In this document: piece by piece, positions 17,965 to 30,041 of the stretch
How positions within the stretch are numbered: the stretch's first letter is position 1
Layout: each line of letters starts with the position of its first letter
Source of the DNA: Verrucomicrobiota bacterium
Lineage (GTDB): Bacteria > Verrucomicrobiota > Verrucomicrobiia > Limisphaerales > J093
DNA: 64,000 bases
Direction: 5' to 3'
Assembly: GCA_027493615.1 (NCBI GenBank)
Contig: JAOSKK010000003.1
Coordinates: 89,740 to 153,739 of the forward strand
Notes under the pieces: generated by a model
What the model was told of the DNA's origin: nothing
Database searches by the model: none
The model's input: only the letters and a program-made list of their open reading frames with translations
Program-made: the position numbers and the translations under genes

Positions 17965-18726
17965 ATGAACCAGGCTTGCCCGGTACCACCGTCCTCATCC
18001 CATCCGGTTCGCCGGACGGGACGCGTCAGCGGCGTGGTGGTGCCAAAGCCGCCCTCGCGCGGTCAGCGCGCGCTGGCCTGGGTGGTCGCCCACGGGATGC
18101 GCCTGCTCGCGGCGACCTTGCGCTACCGCGTCAACACCCGCCGCGGCCCTGCCGAACTTCCGGAGGAACCGGTCATCTTCGCGCTCTGGCACAGCCGCCT
18201 CGGCTTGTGCATGAAGGTGTACGAGCGCTTCGTCCGACCGGATCGTCAACATGACCACCTGGCGGCGCTCATCAGTGCCAGCAGGGACGGTGCGTTCCTT
18301 GCCGCCATCCTCCAGAACTTCGGCGTGCAGCCGGTGCGGGGATCTTCCAGCCGGCGTGGCGCGCAGGCCCTGCTTGAACTGACCTCGTGGGCCAAGCGCG
18401 GTTACGATCTTGCGGTGACCCCCGATGGTCCGCGCGGCCCGTGCGGCGTCGTGCAGGAGGGCGTGATGACGCTGGCGCAGGTGAGCGGCCTGCCGATCGT
18501 CCCCTACTCCTGCCAGCTCGGCTGGAAGATCGTCCTGAAGAGCTGGGACCGCTTCGAGATCCCGCTACCCTTCTCCCGCTGCGAGATGACGTTCGGCGAC
18601 CCGATTCGCGTTCCCCGCGAGGCGACCGAGGCGGAGCGCGACGAGCTGCGTGGACAACTGCAGAGCGTGCTCCTGGCGGGAACCCGGGGGCTGGATCGGT
18701 CCCAGGGGCCGCGAATCGCAGCCTGA
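17965..18726 (+). CDS. DUF374 lysophospholipid acyltransferase family protein
   Basis: 253 residues from the ATG at 17965 (homology with this family starts after the basic leader). The DUF374 acyltransferase blocks are present: VIFALWHSRLG (the H-based motif), ALISASRDGAFLAAILQNFG, PVRGSSSRRGAQALLEL, and LAVTPDGPRGPCGVVQEGV with the P-D-G-P-R-G signature, then LPIVPYSCQ. The family is associated with lipid A/Kdo loci and acylates lipidic acceptors at the inner membrane. Here it stands alone after the palindromic repeat. It is different from the HX4E enzyme at 4793 and is probably part of envelope lipid synthesis rather than the polyene-like cluster. Confidence 0.8.
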   Translation: MNQACPVPPSSSHPVRRTGRVSGVVVPKPPSRGQRALAWVVAHGMRLLAATLRYRVNTRRGPAELPEEPVIFALWHSRLGLCMKVYERFVRPDRQHDHLAALISASRDGAFLAAILQNFGVQPVRGSSSRRGAQALLELTSWAKRGYDLAVTPDGPRGPCGVVQEGVMTLAQVSGLPIVPYSCQLGWKIVLKSWDRFEIPLPFSRCEMTFGDPIRVPREATEAERDELRGQLQSVLLAGTRGLDRSQGPRIAA

Positions 18727-18915
18727 ATCCGGAGGGCCGGATGGGAACCGGCCAGCGCGCGGAGCTTCGAGGGTGCACCGCCGGCGGGTCCGGTGGCGAA
18801 TCGCCCTGCTACGTTCTTGACGTTGTCGAGGGGCGTCTGGACCATCAGGTGAACTTGCCACATGATTAGGTCACCCGGCCAAAAGCTGCGGTTGGCCTTG
18901 CCGGAGCCTGCGACG

Positions 18916-20116
18916 ATGAGACGCACGTTGAGCCCCTGCGCGGTTCGTGCCGACGGCACGCATCTGCCGCTGTACCGAGTCGAATCTACGGATCGCCGGG
19001 TCGTTGAGAGCTTTCTGCAGAACGCGCTCAACAAGCATCCTGCCCTCCTGCCCGTCCAGGAGATCGACCCGGCCTTTGCACCCCTGGCCTCCTTGGGGCG
19101 CGAATTGGCCGGCATCGACAACCTCTTCCTTTCGGCCGGAGGCCGGCCGGTCCTGGTGGAGACCAAACTCTGGCGCAATCCGGAGTCGTTGAGGGAAGTG
19201 GTCGGCCAGATCCTGGACTATGCCGTCGCCATGGGTTCCTGGTCGTACGAGGACCTCGAACGGGCAGCCCACGAAGCCCACGACTCGCCCCTTGCCCCCG
19301 GGGAATCGCTCCACCGTTACATGGCGCGACGATGTCCTGAGGAGGTCCTCGCGGAGCGCGACTTCGTTGATGCCGTGCAGAAGAGTCTCCGGAACGGTCG
19401 CTTTCTGCTCCTCATCGTGGGGGACGGCATACGTGAGGGCGTGGAACGGATGGTGGAGTGCCTGCATGAGCATCCCCAGCGTCACTTCACCTTCGGGCTC
19501 GTGGAGCTTGGCCTCTACGAGAACCCGGCCTTGTTCGATGGCCAGGTCCTCCTCCCTTCCCTCGTGGCCAGGACCACGGAGATCATCAGGGCCGTGGTCC
19601 GGGTGGAGACGACGGGACCGGCGAGTGTCTCGGTGGTGACGGAGGCGGTGGCATCAGACGCCCCCGAAAACCGGCAGCGGCGGACCCTGTCCGCGGCGGA
19701 GTTCTTCGAAGCCTTGCCCGACCCCAGCACGCGGGCGCTGTACGAACGGATGTTCCAGTTGGCAGACGAGCTGGGTCTGGGTCGAACCTGGCGCTCCAGC
19801 AGCGTCTCCCTGCGCCTGGCGGACCCTGGAGGCTCAGGCAGGGAACTCACCCTTCTGGTTCTCAACACCCGCGGCGAAATCTACACGGGCTGGCTGCAGA
19901 CCCAGTTGCTGCGACTCGACCTGCCCGTGGCCATCAGCACGGGGTTCGTGCGCACGGTCTGCTCGATCTTTCCGAACGTGTCGCCGCACGCGAATCTCCC
20001 AAGCGCGCTCTCGCGCAACCTCACCGCCGCGGAGGTGGCCGAGCGGTTCGATGAGCTTGCCGACGCGTTGCGGGGAGACCATCGAGGCCATCCGGGCTGC
20101 CCGCCAGGGCGACTGA
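18916..20116 (+). CDS. PDDEXK-nuclease-like protein, unknown function
   Basis: About 400 residues. Residues 40-90 carry GIDNLFLSAGGRPVLVETKLWRN, an E-x-K core preceded by a D in the PDDEXK spacing, with the helix EVVGQILDYAVAMGSW after it; this fits the DUF91/NucS-like nuclease fold seen in stand-alone 'hypothetical' proteins. No signal peptide. The frame is lost in a G4 run near 20073; the corrected end reads ETIEAIRAARQGD and stops at 20114-20116, replacing a long low-complexity extension. The start is set at the ATG of MRRTLSPCAV; an upstream in-frame ATG at 18862 is possible. The rest of the protein is unassigned. No neighbours suggest restriction or defence, so the function is open. Confidence 0.6.
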
Positions 20117-20458
20117 AGGCCGCCGGGGACACGATTACATTTTCGACAATGGAATCCCGCAGAATGCCGGCGCCTCTCGGACGGCGAGCGCCGTCCGAGG
20201 CCGCGGTGCCTCCCCCGCGCGAGGTCGCGACGCTGAGGACCTCACCCGCGGAGGAGAGTCTGCGGCGGGCGACCCTTCGGAGGCCGTGAGAAGGCACAAG
20301 ACGCGCATCGTGGTGGCCAGCGCATTCGGCGATGCTTGCGCCTTGTTGGGGCCAAGAGAGAGCTCCGTCCGGTCCGTAGAGCCCGCCCAGGGATGGCAGC
20401 CCGCGAATCCGCGGGCGGTGGCGGCTCCAGGTCGCGCCGGGTGTGGGCGGCCTGGCGT
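20117..20458. other. intergenic, no gene seen
   Basis: About 340 bases between the PDDEXK-like gene and the convergent prepilin-like gene. It holds one arm (gagaaggcacaaga, around 20287-20300) of the palindrome found complete at 39428-39487. Reading frames here look like shadows. Confidence 0.5.
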
Positions 20459-21259
20459 TCACCTCGGCCGTTGGGCGGGCGCGCGGTATCCCCGGTGCCA
20501 GTCCAGGGACCACAGTTGTTCGAGTCGGACCAACTCGGTGTGGCCGTCCGCAAAGACGATGTTGATGGCGCCGGGCAGCGTGTCGCCGGCCGCCAGGCGT
20601 ATCGACTTCGCGCCCGGCGTTGAACCGTGGCGGGCGATACAGTAACGCTGCATCATCGCCGAGTTGCCGCCCGTGCCGACGTCACGCGGCGGCGGATCTG
20701 TCGCCAGGGGCCAGGAGTCCGCCCAGTTGCAGTCGGCGAAGATCGGAGTTTTCACCGGGTTCTCGTAGCTCGCCTCGCCGGCGAACTGTTTGTTCGCGTC
20801 CTGGACGCCTTCGCCGACGGGGGAGTACATCCAGCCGTTCATGCCGTAGCTGCTCTCAAAGCCGGTATTCCATTGGATCGGGGTCTTCAGCGGACCGTAC
20901 CAGGCGAGCGTGGCGGTGCCGATGGCTTCACCGCCGGGATTCCGGTTGGGGGGCACGGGCGCGGTGGGGCACAGCCGGATCTTGTCGGCGGGCACGTCGC
21001 GGCGGATCACCGCCATCCAGAAGTTGCTGGGCGAATAGGCCACCGGAAAGGTCTTGCCGGTCTCGGTCACGTACATGATCTGGCCGAGCCCCATCTGTTT
21101 GAGGTTGTTGAGGCACACGGCGATGTGGCCTTTGGCCTTGGCCCGGGCAAGGGCGGGCAACAGCATGCCGGCGAGGATGGCGATGATGGCGATGACCACC
21201 AGCAGTTCGATCAGCGTAAAGGCCTTGAGCCAGGAGCGCTTGGGGAACGGCGATTTCAT
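20459..21259 (-). CDS. prepilin-type N-terminal methylation domain protein
   Basis: 266 residues. The type IV prepilin/pseudopilin signal is clear: a short basic leader ([13 protein letters not shown]) then [20 protein letters not shown], with Glu5 of the mature part present and Ala at the -1 site where Gly is usual. The C-terminal region has the H...DG ending common to the abundant PVC proteins of this class ([12 protein letters not shown]) and PILIN-like cysteines. Such proteins are exported by a type II secretion or type IV pilus-like system, and PVC genomes encode dozens. No assembly genes lie nearby. Function unknown beyond export. Confidence 0.85.
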   Translation of the reverse strand: MKSPFPKRSWLKAFTLIELLVVIAIIAILAGMLLPALARAKAKGHIAVCLNNLKQMGLGQIMYVTETGKTFPVAYSPSNFWMAVIRRDVPADKIRLCPTAPVPPNRNPGGEAIGTATLAWYGPLKTPIQWNTGFESSYGMNGWMYSPVGEGVQDANKQFAGEASYENPVKTPIFADCNWADSWPLATDPPPRDVGTGGNSAMMQRYCIARHGSTPGAKSIRLAAGDTLPGAINIVFADGHTELVRLEQLWSLDWHRGYRAPAQRPR

Positions 21260-21402
21260 AAAGGTGGAAGAAGAGACGTGCTCTTCTACGTCGGGGGTTA
21301 CGAGCCGTCAATCGTCCTACCCTGCCTCCGCGCGTGTGGCTGACCGGCGGGGATCGCGGATTTCCGCGTTGAACCGGACGCCACTTCCCCTAGCGTCCCG
21401 GC

Positions 21403-23000
21403 GTGGCTGACCCTTGCGCAAACCCCGCGACGCCGACCCCCACCGGCGCCGTCCGCCGCTCCGCCGCGGAGCGGTTGCTGTCCCTGATCGAACGGGGCGG
21501 CAACGCGCTGCCACATCCCGCCACGCTGTTCGCGCTGCTGGCGCTGGCGGTGGTGCTCCTCTCCGGACTGGCCGCGCAGTTCGATTTCAGCGTGGTGCAT
21601 CCCGCCACGGGCGAGGTGGTACGACCGGTGAACCTGCTGAGCCTCGCCGGGCTTCACCGCATCTTGACGGGCCTGGTGACCAACTTCACCAGCTTCGCCC
21701 CCTGGGCACGGTGCTGGTGGCCCTCATCGGCATCGGGGTGGCCGAGCACAGTGGCCTCATCGGTGCCGTCCTGCGCCTGCTGGTGTTGTCGGCGCCCCGT
21801 TCGCTGTTGACGCCCATTCTCGTGTTCGCGGGCGTGCTCTCGAATGTGGCGAGCGAAATCGGCTATGTGCTCCTGGTGCCGCTGGCGGCCCTGATCTTCC
21901 AGGCCGCCGGCCGGCACCCCGTGCTGGGCATGGCGGCGGCCTTTGCCGGGGTTTCGGGCGGTTACTCCGCCAACCTGCTGATCGGGACCATCGACCCCCT
22001 GCTCTCGGGCCTGTCGCAGGAGGCCGCGCATCTCGTCGACCCGACCTACACCGTCACCCCGGTGGCCAACTGGTACTTCATGATGGCCTCCACACCGCTG
22101 ATCACCTTGCTGGGCTGGTGGGTCACCGAGCGTTTCGTGGCTGTCCGGTTCCCGGACAACGCCTGTGGGACCGTCGAACCCGCCGACACTGCATCGCCGC
22201 GCTTGACCCCCGCCGAGCGACGCGGGCTCCGGTTCGCCCTGGTGGCAACGCTCGTTTTCGTGCTTGTCCTGGTCTGGGCCGCGCTTCCCGCGGGCACCGC
22301 GCCGGGTGCCGGGTTCCTGCGCGACGCAGCCACCGGCGACCTGCTGAAATCGCCCTTCCTGAGCGGCGTGGTGGCGATCCTTTTCGCCTACGGCGTCCTG
22401 GCCGGCATCGCCTATGGGATCGGCGCCGGCACGGTTCGCAACGACGCCGACGTGATTCAAGGCATGAGCCGCTCCATGAGCACGCTGGGCGGCTACCTGG
22501 TGCTGGTGTTTTTCGCCGCCCAGTTCGTGGCCGTGTTCAACTGGACCCGGTTGGGCCTGCTGATCGCGGTGGAAGGCGCCGCGGCTCTGAAGGCGCTCGG
22601 ATTGCCCACCTTTCCCCTCTTTGTGGCGTTCATCGGGTTGAGCGCGGCGGTGAACCTCTTCATGGGCTCGGCGTCGGCCAAATGGGCGCTCATGGCGCCG
22701 GTGTTTGTGCCGATGTTCATGCTGCTCGGATACGCACCTGAGCTGACGCAGGTGGCTTACCGGATCGGGGACAGTGTGACCAACATCGTCTCGCCCACGA
22801 TGAGCTACTTCGCGCTGATCATCGCCTTCCTGCAACGCCACGAGCCCAAGGCCGGCGTAGGCACCCTGGTGGTGACCATGCTCCCCTACACCGTGGTGTT
22901 CCTGGTGGGCTGGACCGCGTTGTTCGGTCTCTGGGTGTGGTTGGATCTCCCCATCGGTCCCGGTGCGCGTCTGGTTTACCCGCCACTCGGTCCGCTCTGA
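21403..23000 (+). CDS. AbgT family transporter (first copy)
   Basis: About 530 residues with 12 or more hydrophobic segments. It starts [22 protein letters not shown], the AbgT opening. The frame changes in the C5 run near 21702: adding one C gives [21 protein letters not shown] and reading continues to the end. Family motifs include [29 protein letters not shown], [32 protein letters not shown] and [13 protein letters not shown]. AbgT proteins import p-aminobenzoyl-glutamate or, in MtrF/YdaH, export sulfonamides with the proton gradient. A second copy lies at 61954. The gene is convergent with the esterase fusion, 25 bases apart. Confidence 0.85.
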
Positions 23001-23025
23001 TCGATGATGCCGGAGCCCGCGGGTG

Positions 23026-25302
23026 TCATGGGAGAGCCGCCGGCGCCGTGACGAGCTCGAGCCGCGCCGTGGCGGCGGAGGCGGCGTCGAGACGCTCCTC
23101 GATCGAAGCCAGGATCGCGGCCGCCCGTCGCACGACCCTTCCGCGGAACACCTCGCGACCGCCGACCCGCACGGTCAGCGGTTGGTCCAGATCCACCAGC
23201 CGGTCGGACAGCCGCAGTGCCAGCGCGGCCGGCACATCGCCGGTCAGCGTGATCACCCCCGTCGCCCAGAGCGGCCGTGAACTGTTGCCGGTCCGGGATC
23301 ACCAGGTCCTCGGGCAGTTGCAGCCAGTAGAACCGCCGGTGCACCACGTCGTCCTGCTGCCAGACCACCTTGTCGGGCCACGGTTGGCGCCGGAATTGCG
23401 CCATCCAGGGCAGGGCTTCGGCATCCTGCTTGTTCATCCAATGACCCAGCCCCTCGTAGATGCGGGCCAGGTGCACGTACCCGCCCGGATCGGCCGCCGC
23501 CAAGCGATCGAGTTCGGCCGCGCGTTCCGTGGCCACCTGGTTGCGATTGTAAGCGGCATCGTTGCCGCCCATGAACAGCGCGAAGGGCAGGTTGCGCAAA
23601 CCCAGCAACGAGGCCTCGTTCGGATGACCCGCCATCATCGCCGCCGCCGCAAACCGGTCGGCCATGCGCGGCGCCAGTTGCCAGACGCCGTCGCCGCCAG
23701 CCGAATAGCCGAGGAGATAGACGCGGTCTGGATCCACGCCCTCCAGGGCCACGTGGTTGTCGATCAACCGCTGGAAAAGCGGATCGATGTGGGCTTCGTG
23801 CCAGAGATTCCACGTGTCGGTGGGCGCGCGCGGAGCCACATAGATGCCTTCCGCCGGCTCGTAAAGCCCGGCCTGGTTCTGCCACTGACGGTCGTTGACG
23901 CGCGGCGGCGCATTGCCACCGCCGTGCATCGAGATCCAGAGACTCCGGCCGCTGGCGGGCGACTCCCCGAAGGTCTTCGCGAGCCATCGCAGCGTCTTGT
24001 CTCCCAGCGTGATCGCCTTGGCCTCCATCTCCTCCTTGCGCTCGGCCGCCAGTCGTGCCCGTCGATCAGCGAACAGCAGTTCCACCGCCCTCTCGGCTTC
24101 CGCCCGGCTCAACGAGCGCTGCAGGACCGGTGCGTCTGCCGGACGCTCGACCCCGGCAGCGCCAGCCAGGCCTCGAGTTCCAGTACCGCGGGCGTGACCA
24201 GTCCCAACTCGCCCCAGACCGCATCGATCGTCCCCTCGCCCGGCTTCAGCGGACCGAACGCCAGTTCACGGACCTCGCCATCCCGGTCGAAGCGCAACCA
24301 CCCGCGCGCGCCCTGGGCCAGATCGAACCGGGGCATGTCATTCAGATCGGCCGTGCCCGCCTTGGTTTCGCCCCCGGCACCGGGCCGGCGAGCGTTGTCG
24401 AGGACGGTCACACGGGCGACCAGGCGGCTGACGCGCGGTTGGTCCCAAAGCCGCACACCGAGGCGGGCGAGGTGAGGATCCGGTTCGGCCACGCGGGCGT
24501 AACGAGCCGTCACGTTGACCGCGGCCACCGCTTCGCTGCGCCGGGACCAGACCATCGGGAAGGTCAGGCCCTCGCGCTTCCAGGAGGTGGCGTAGATCGC
24601 ATTCCGCGGCACGTCCGCCTTCGCCTGGGCCGCGTCCCCCACAAACCAGCCGCGATTCAGCCCGCCCGGGTCATACTCGTCCGCGCCGGTGAAGTGCCAG
24701 CCGTTGTCCCAAATCTCGACCCACGTGTGGTTGCCGCGCCCGTTCGACCAGAGCGGCGTGCCCACCGCACGGGCCGGAATCCCCACCGCCCGACAGGCAT
24801 CCACGAGAAGGATCGACAGACCGGTGCAGGTGGCCATCCCCAGCTCGATGGACTCCTGCGGGCTCGCGTTCGGGCGTTTGCGGCCGGTGTTGTAGTGGAC
24901 CTTGATCCGGTTGAACAACTCCCGGTTCAGCGCCTGCGCCGCCTCCGCCGCCGTGCGCGCCTGGCCCACGATCTCCCGCCCCAGCTCGAGGAACGCCGGC
25001 CGCCAGGGATCGCGAGGTTCGTCGAACACGGCGTAGGGCAGGACGTCGTTCAGGAACAGGTCTTCCGGTACGTCTTTGGCCCACGGGAATTCCGCGCGCG
25101 CGCGAAACGCCAATTCCAGGTTCTCGATCAGGAACTCACTCGAAAGCTGCTCCCGGTCCCGTTCGGGCATGTGCTCGACCAGGAAACGCGCCGCCCGCTC
25201 CCCCGACTCGCCGTGTCGCTCCCGCACCACGTTGATGAAGTCGTCCAGCGGCGTCCCGAGCACCACGCCGCTCAGGCCAAGAATCAACCACAGATGTCGC
25301 AT
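23026..25302 (-). CDS. secreted transglutaminase-like / esterase fusion
   Basis: One gene with two frame changes. Residues 1-16 are a signal peptide (MRHLWLILGLSGVVLG). Residues 100-215 form a transglutaminase-like core: Cys159 in GMATCTGLS, His192 in NHTWVEIWD, and an Asp near 208 in ADEYDP. The frame breaks near 24150 (G4 run; the corrected reading is LPGVERPADAPVLQRSL) into an alpha/beta-hydrolase: WISMHGGGN, the nucleophile elbow VYLLGYSAGGDG, and LGHWMNKQDA with the likely catalytic His. A second break near 23250 leads to a C-terminal strand-rich tail (VITLTGDVPAALALRL). Total about 755 residues. Probably an exported enzyme acting on peptides or esterified polysaccharide. The fused order is supported by gap-free continuation across the first break. 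Confidence 0.7.
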
Positions 25303-25603
25303 GCCCGGGAACGTAGCAGACCGCTCGTCCCCGAGAACAGGGAAACGCGGGGCGGCAGCCGGTCTTTGCGGAACCTGGTTGGCCAGCAGGAACCGTGTGT
25401 TGCGAGGCGAGGGGCGTCGTGGAAAGCGCCCAGTTCAAAGCCCCAAGCCCAAGGGAAGGTCCAGGACCCAAGAGCCAGCCCACCCGGCTCACCCTCAGCC
25501 GGCACCCCGCGAGCTCGACGGGACCGTTAAGTATTAAATTAAGGGCTGACCCCTGGGGAACGGAGTCCTTGACGCCCCGCCCAAGGCCCCGTTGGATACG
25601 AGC
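25303..25603. other. intergenic between divergent genes
   Basis: About 300 bases between the divergent fusion gene and the sulfatase. No gene seen. Near 25525-25552 there is an AT-rich stretch (taagtattaaattaa) followed by gggctgacccct, similar to the ggactgacccc block found at 39561; promoters for both genes must lie here but no boxes are convincing. Confidence 0.4.
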
Positions 25604-27084
<1,481 letters not shown>

Positions 27085-27149
27085 GCGGCCGAAGCGCATC
27101 GTCGCTTTGTTGCGAGTCCGGCCGGGCTTAACGGATCCTTCATACCCGC

Positions 27150-27223
27150 TGTAGGGCGCTCGACGTGAGGAGGCGAACTGGCGTTGCCCTCAGTTCACTT
27201 CGCCTCCTCACGTCGGCGCCTAC
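27150..27223. repeat. dispersed inverted repeat, family B, copy 1
   Basis: Left arm gctcgacgtgaggaggcgaa and right arm ttcgcctcctcacgtcggcg form a hairpin of about 25 bp with a 20-base loop. The 26-base right arm (27198-27223) is identical to that of the copy at 61822-61893. It lies between a plus-strand sulfatase and a minus-strand GT9 gene, both ending here. Confidence 0.85.
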
Positions 27224-27262
27224 GGTTTCTCGCGGTTTCGTGTCGAGGATGAGATGCCGCGC

Positions 27263-28570
27263 TTAGCCGACCGCCACCTGCGTTTCGAGCACCGTGCGGG
27301 TCACGTCCGCTGGTTCAAGAGAACGCAGACAGCGCAGGTCCACCGGACACTCCCGCCGGAAGCACGGTGCACAGGGCGGCGGCGCGCGGAGGATGCGATG
27401 CCGGGGATCCCCGGGCAGACCGGGAGCCGTCAACTCGGGTGCGGTGCTGCCGAACAGGGCCACGACAGGAACGCCCAACGCCGCAGCAACGTGGGCGGGG
27501 CCGGTGTCATTGGTCAACAGCAGTCGGCACACGCTGAGCAGTTGCAGCAGCTCGCGCAGCGAGGTGCGACCGGCAAGGTTCACCGCCCCGGGCACGGCCA
27601 GAACGATCGCCTCCGCCAGCGGCCGATCCGACGCGCCGCCGAAGACCAGCCAGCGACAATCGATCCGGCCCTGCACCGCCTTCGCCACGGCGATGAACCG
27701 CTCGGCAGGCCAGCGCTTGGCCGGTCCGTACTCCGCACCCGGATTCAGCCCCAACCAGCGTGTCGCAGAGGTTACGTCGCGTGTCACACCGAAGCGCTCG
27801 AGGACGCTGGGCGCGGCAGACTGCTCGGCGGCCGAAAGCCGCAGCAACGGAGGCAACGGGTCCGGTCGCGCCCCGAGAGTGCGCCCCAGTTCGAGATAGA
27901 GATGGACATGATGTGCCGGCGAGAGGAGCGAGGCGGCGACGGGCGATGCGTCAGCGCCGGCCCGAGGGACGTCGGCACCACCAGGGTGGCCATCGACGAC
28001 GGGCGCCGCCAACAGACGGCTGATCTCGGCCGTCGTGCGCTTGCGCATCTTCACCTCCTCCGCGCGCGGCGGGACGGGATGCGTCAGCCACCAGTTGCGC
28101 CACGGACGCCGGTAGCCAATCCGGACCGGGATCCGCGCGAACCAGAGTTCCAGGGCCGAGCGGGGTGAGTTGGGGAAGACCAGGCCCACTTCGAAATGAT
28201 GTGGGCGCAGGCGGCGGCCGATGCGCCAGGGAGGCTCGCCGGGAATGAAAGGCAGGACGGCGTCCACGGCCGGATGCTGCAACCAGAGTTCAGCCAGCTT
28301 GGCGGGCGTGAGAAGTGCGATCTGCGCGTACGGGAACCGCGCGCGGAGCCGGAGCAGCGCCGGGGTGGACATGACCGCGTCGCCGAGCCAGTTGACGCCA
28401 CGCACGAGCAGACGCTGGGGGTGAGCTGGATCAAGGACACGCGGGATGGGGTGGGTGCGTTCGGCTGGCAGCTTGATCCGGTGACCGCGAATCCGGCGAA
28501 GCGGCCTGGGGCCTCTTCTGGATGCTGCATGCTTCCTTCGGCATTCCGGTTCGGGATGAGGCGTGCGCAT
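27263..28570 (-). CDS. GT9 heptosyltransferase-like glycosyltransferase
   Basis: About 435 residues from the ATG at 28570 (a later start near RLLVRGVNWLGD is possible, since the first 60 residues are basic and unconserved-looking). WaaF/GT9 landmarks: LLVRGVNWLGDAVMSTPAL at the N-terminal Rossmann domain, LNPGAEYGPAKRWP, FGGASDRPLAEAI, and TNDTGPAHVAAALGVPVVALFGST in the donor-binding C-terminal domain, followed by CPVDLRCL. It transfers a heptose or similar sugar in lipopolysaccharide core or a glycan. It lies 13 bases downstream of lpxK and is probably co-transcribed. One frame, no damage. Confidence 0.85.
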   Translation of the reverse strand: MRTPHPEPECRRKHAASRRGPRPLRRIRGHRIKLPAERTHPIPRVLDPAHPQRLLVRGVNWLGDAVMSTPALLRLRARFPYAQIALLTPAKLAELWLQHPAVDAVLPFIPGEPPWRIGRRLRPHHFEVGLVFPNSPRSALELWFARIPVRIGYRRPWRNWWLTHPVPPRAEEVKMRKRTTAEISRLLAAPVVDGHPGGADVPRAGADASPVAASLLSPAHHVHLYLELGRTLGARPDPLPPLLRLSAAEQSAAPSVLERFGVTRDVTSATRWLGLNPGAEYGPAKRWPAERFIAVAKAVQGRIDCRWLVFGGASDRPLAEAIVLAVPGAVNLAGRTSLRELLQLLSVCRLLLTNDTGPAHVAAALGVPVVALFGSTAPELTAPGLPGDPRHRILRAPPPCAPCFRRECPVDLRCLRSLEPADVTRTVLETQVAVG

Positions 28571-28583
28571 GGTGGAGGCCGGA

Positions 28584-29756
28584 TCAGCGAAAGCAGATCT
28601 GGCGCACGCATTCCTCGAAGTTCCGGGCGCCGCGGATGATCTTGATCTCCACGCGCATGAAGTAGATCGGGAGATCGCGGCGGTCGAGCTTCGGAAACCG
28701 GACGGCGTCCTTTTGGGTGGTGATGACGAGGGTGGCCCCGCGTTTGACGCCGCGATTGATGATGTTGAGCACCTCCTGCTGGCTGAAGCGGTGATGGTCG
28801 GCGAACCGTTTGCTGGCCACCAACTCCGCGCCGAGCTCAATGAGGCTGTCCTCGAAGCTCTCGGGCTGGGCGATCCCGCTGAGGGACGCGACTTGGGCGC
28901 CTTTGACAAAGTCGATCCCCTGGCGTTCGCCCGTGAAGAGGTCCTCGAAATACAGCGGTTGGTGGACGCACTCGATGATGCCGGCCTTGGGGTTGAGCTT
29001 GCGGACCCGCTCGCGCAGGGCGTCGGTGGCCCCATCGCTCTTGGTGATGAAAATGTTGCTGGCCCGGGCCAGGTGGCTGGGCGGTTCGCGCAGCGTGCCG
29101 CGCGGCAGGAGGTGGTTGTTGCCAAAAGGCTGCTGGCAGTCGATGAGCACAATGTCCCGGCGTCGTCCCGCCAGCTTCCAGTACTGAAACCCGTCATCCA
29201 ACAGCAGCGTGTCGCACCCGTACTTCTCGATGGCATACAGCCCGCTCTTGACGCGATCCTTGTCCACAAGCACGACCACATCCTTGAGATTCGAGGCCAG
29301 CATGAACGGTTCGTCGCCTGCGCTCTCGGAATCGAGCAGCAACGCCTTCCCATCGGACACCACGCGCGGCGGCGTCTGGTCCTGACGGAAGAGGAGGCGA
29401 TGGCGCACGCGCTCGTGCAGCGGACGGGGCTTCGAGCGGTAACCGCGCGAAAGGATCGCGACCTTGCGGCCCTGGTTCTGCAGTTCGCGCGCGAACTTCT
29501 CCACCACGGGAGTCTTGCCGGTGCCGCCCACCGTGAGGTTGCCGATGGCAATGACCTGCACCCCGAGCGTCGCGTCCCGCAGGATGCGAAAGTCGTACAG
29601 CCGCCGGCGGATCTTGACGGCGACGGCGAAGATCCTCGAAAGCGCGAAGAGGCACCCCCGCAACAACGTGGCCCGCTTGCCGTGCCGCTGTTCGAGGATG
29701 ACCTCCAGGACGAAAGTCTCGATGGCTTCCGTCATGGCCCGGATGGTGTCGCGCAT
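28584..29756 (-). CDS. lpxK: tetraacyldisaccharide 4'-kinase LpxK
   Basis: 390 residues, one frame. The P-loop is [12 protein letters not shown] (72-83), the family's signature, followed by [12 protein letters not shown] and [12 protein letters not shown] (the LDDGFQ motif) and [13 protein letters not shown]. Near the end, [12 protein letters not shown] gives the T-x-K-D motif. It phosphorylates the 4' position of the lipid A disaccharide at the inner membrane in lipid A synthesis. It is about 50 residues longer than many LpxK because of an N-terminal extension with a membrane helix ([19 protein letters not shown]). Start at ATG 29756; a second in-frame ATG lies at 29735. It pairs with the downstream GT9 gene. 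Presence shows an LPS-bearing Gram-negative. Confidence 0.92.
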   Translation of the reverse strand: MRDTIRAMTEAIETFVLEVILEQRHGKRATLLRGCLFALSRIFAVAVKIRRRLYDFRILRDATLGVQVIAIGNLTVGGTGKTPVVEKFARELQNQGRKVAILSRGYRSKPRPLHERVRHRLLFRQDQTPPRVVSDGKALLLDSESAGDEPFMLASNLKDVVVLVDKDRVKSGLYAIEKYGCDTLLLDDGFQYWKLAGRRRDIVLIDCQQPFGNNHLLPRGTLREPPSHLARASNIFITKSDGATDALRERVRKLNPKAGIIECVHQPLYFEDLFTGERQGIDFVKGAQVASLSGIAQPESFEDSLIELGAELVASKRFADHHRFSQQEVLNIINRGVKRGATLVITTQKDAVRFPKLDRRDLPIYFMRVEIKIIRGARNFEECVRQICFR

Positions 29757-29810
29757 CGCGGGGAATGTGCCAAGGCACCGGAGCCGCGGCAAGGAAGCTG
29801 GCCGGCGTGG

Positions 29811-29932
29811 GGAACGAAAAAGCGCCGCTGGAAGACGGCGCACTCCAAACGCGCCGCGCGTGTGCGGTGTGCGGTGGGCTGGGAAGCTCGCGCAGCGTTT
29901 GGAGTGCGTGCGGTTCACCGCCGCTTTGCGTA
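29811..29932. repeat. dispersed palindromic repeat, family A, copy 1
   Basis: Begins ggaacgaaaaagcgccgctg, continues with gaagacggcgcactccaaac, and has an opposing arm gcgtttggagtgcgtgcggt followed by tcaccgccgctttgcg. It fills most of the 285 bases between divergent lpxK and bioF. Related copies lie at 58001-58111 and 63607-63780. Confidence 0.85.
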
Positions 29933-30041
29933 ACGAGGAAGGGGTAGCGGGAAGCGCCGCTTTGCGTCCTGACGGCTTCCGACGCTCACTGGACGTCCGC
30001 GCTTTCCGCAAGCCCTCGCGCCGGCTAGGCTGCGCCCCGCT

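Noticed and set aside
22976..24112. Esterase as a separate gene starting MSRAEAERAVEL
   Set aside because: After one base correction the transglutaminase part continues into it without gap, so one fused gene explains the data better.
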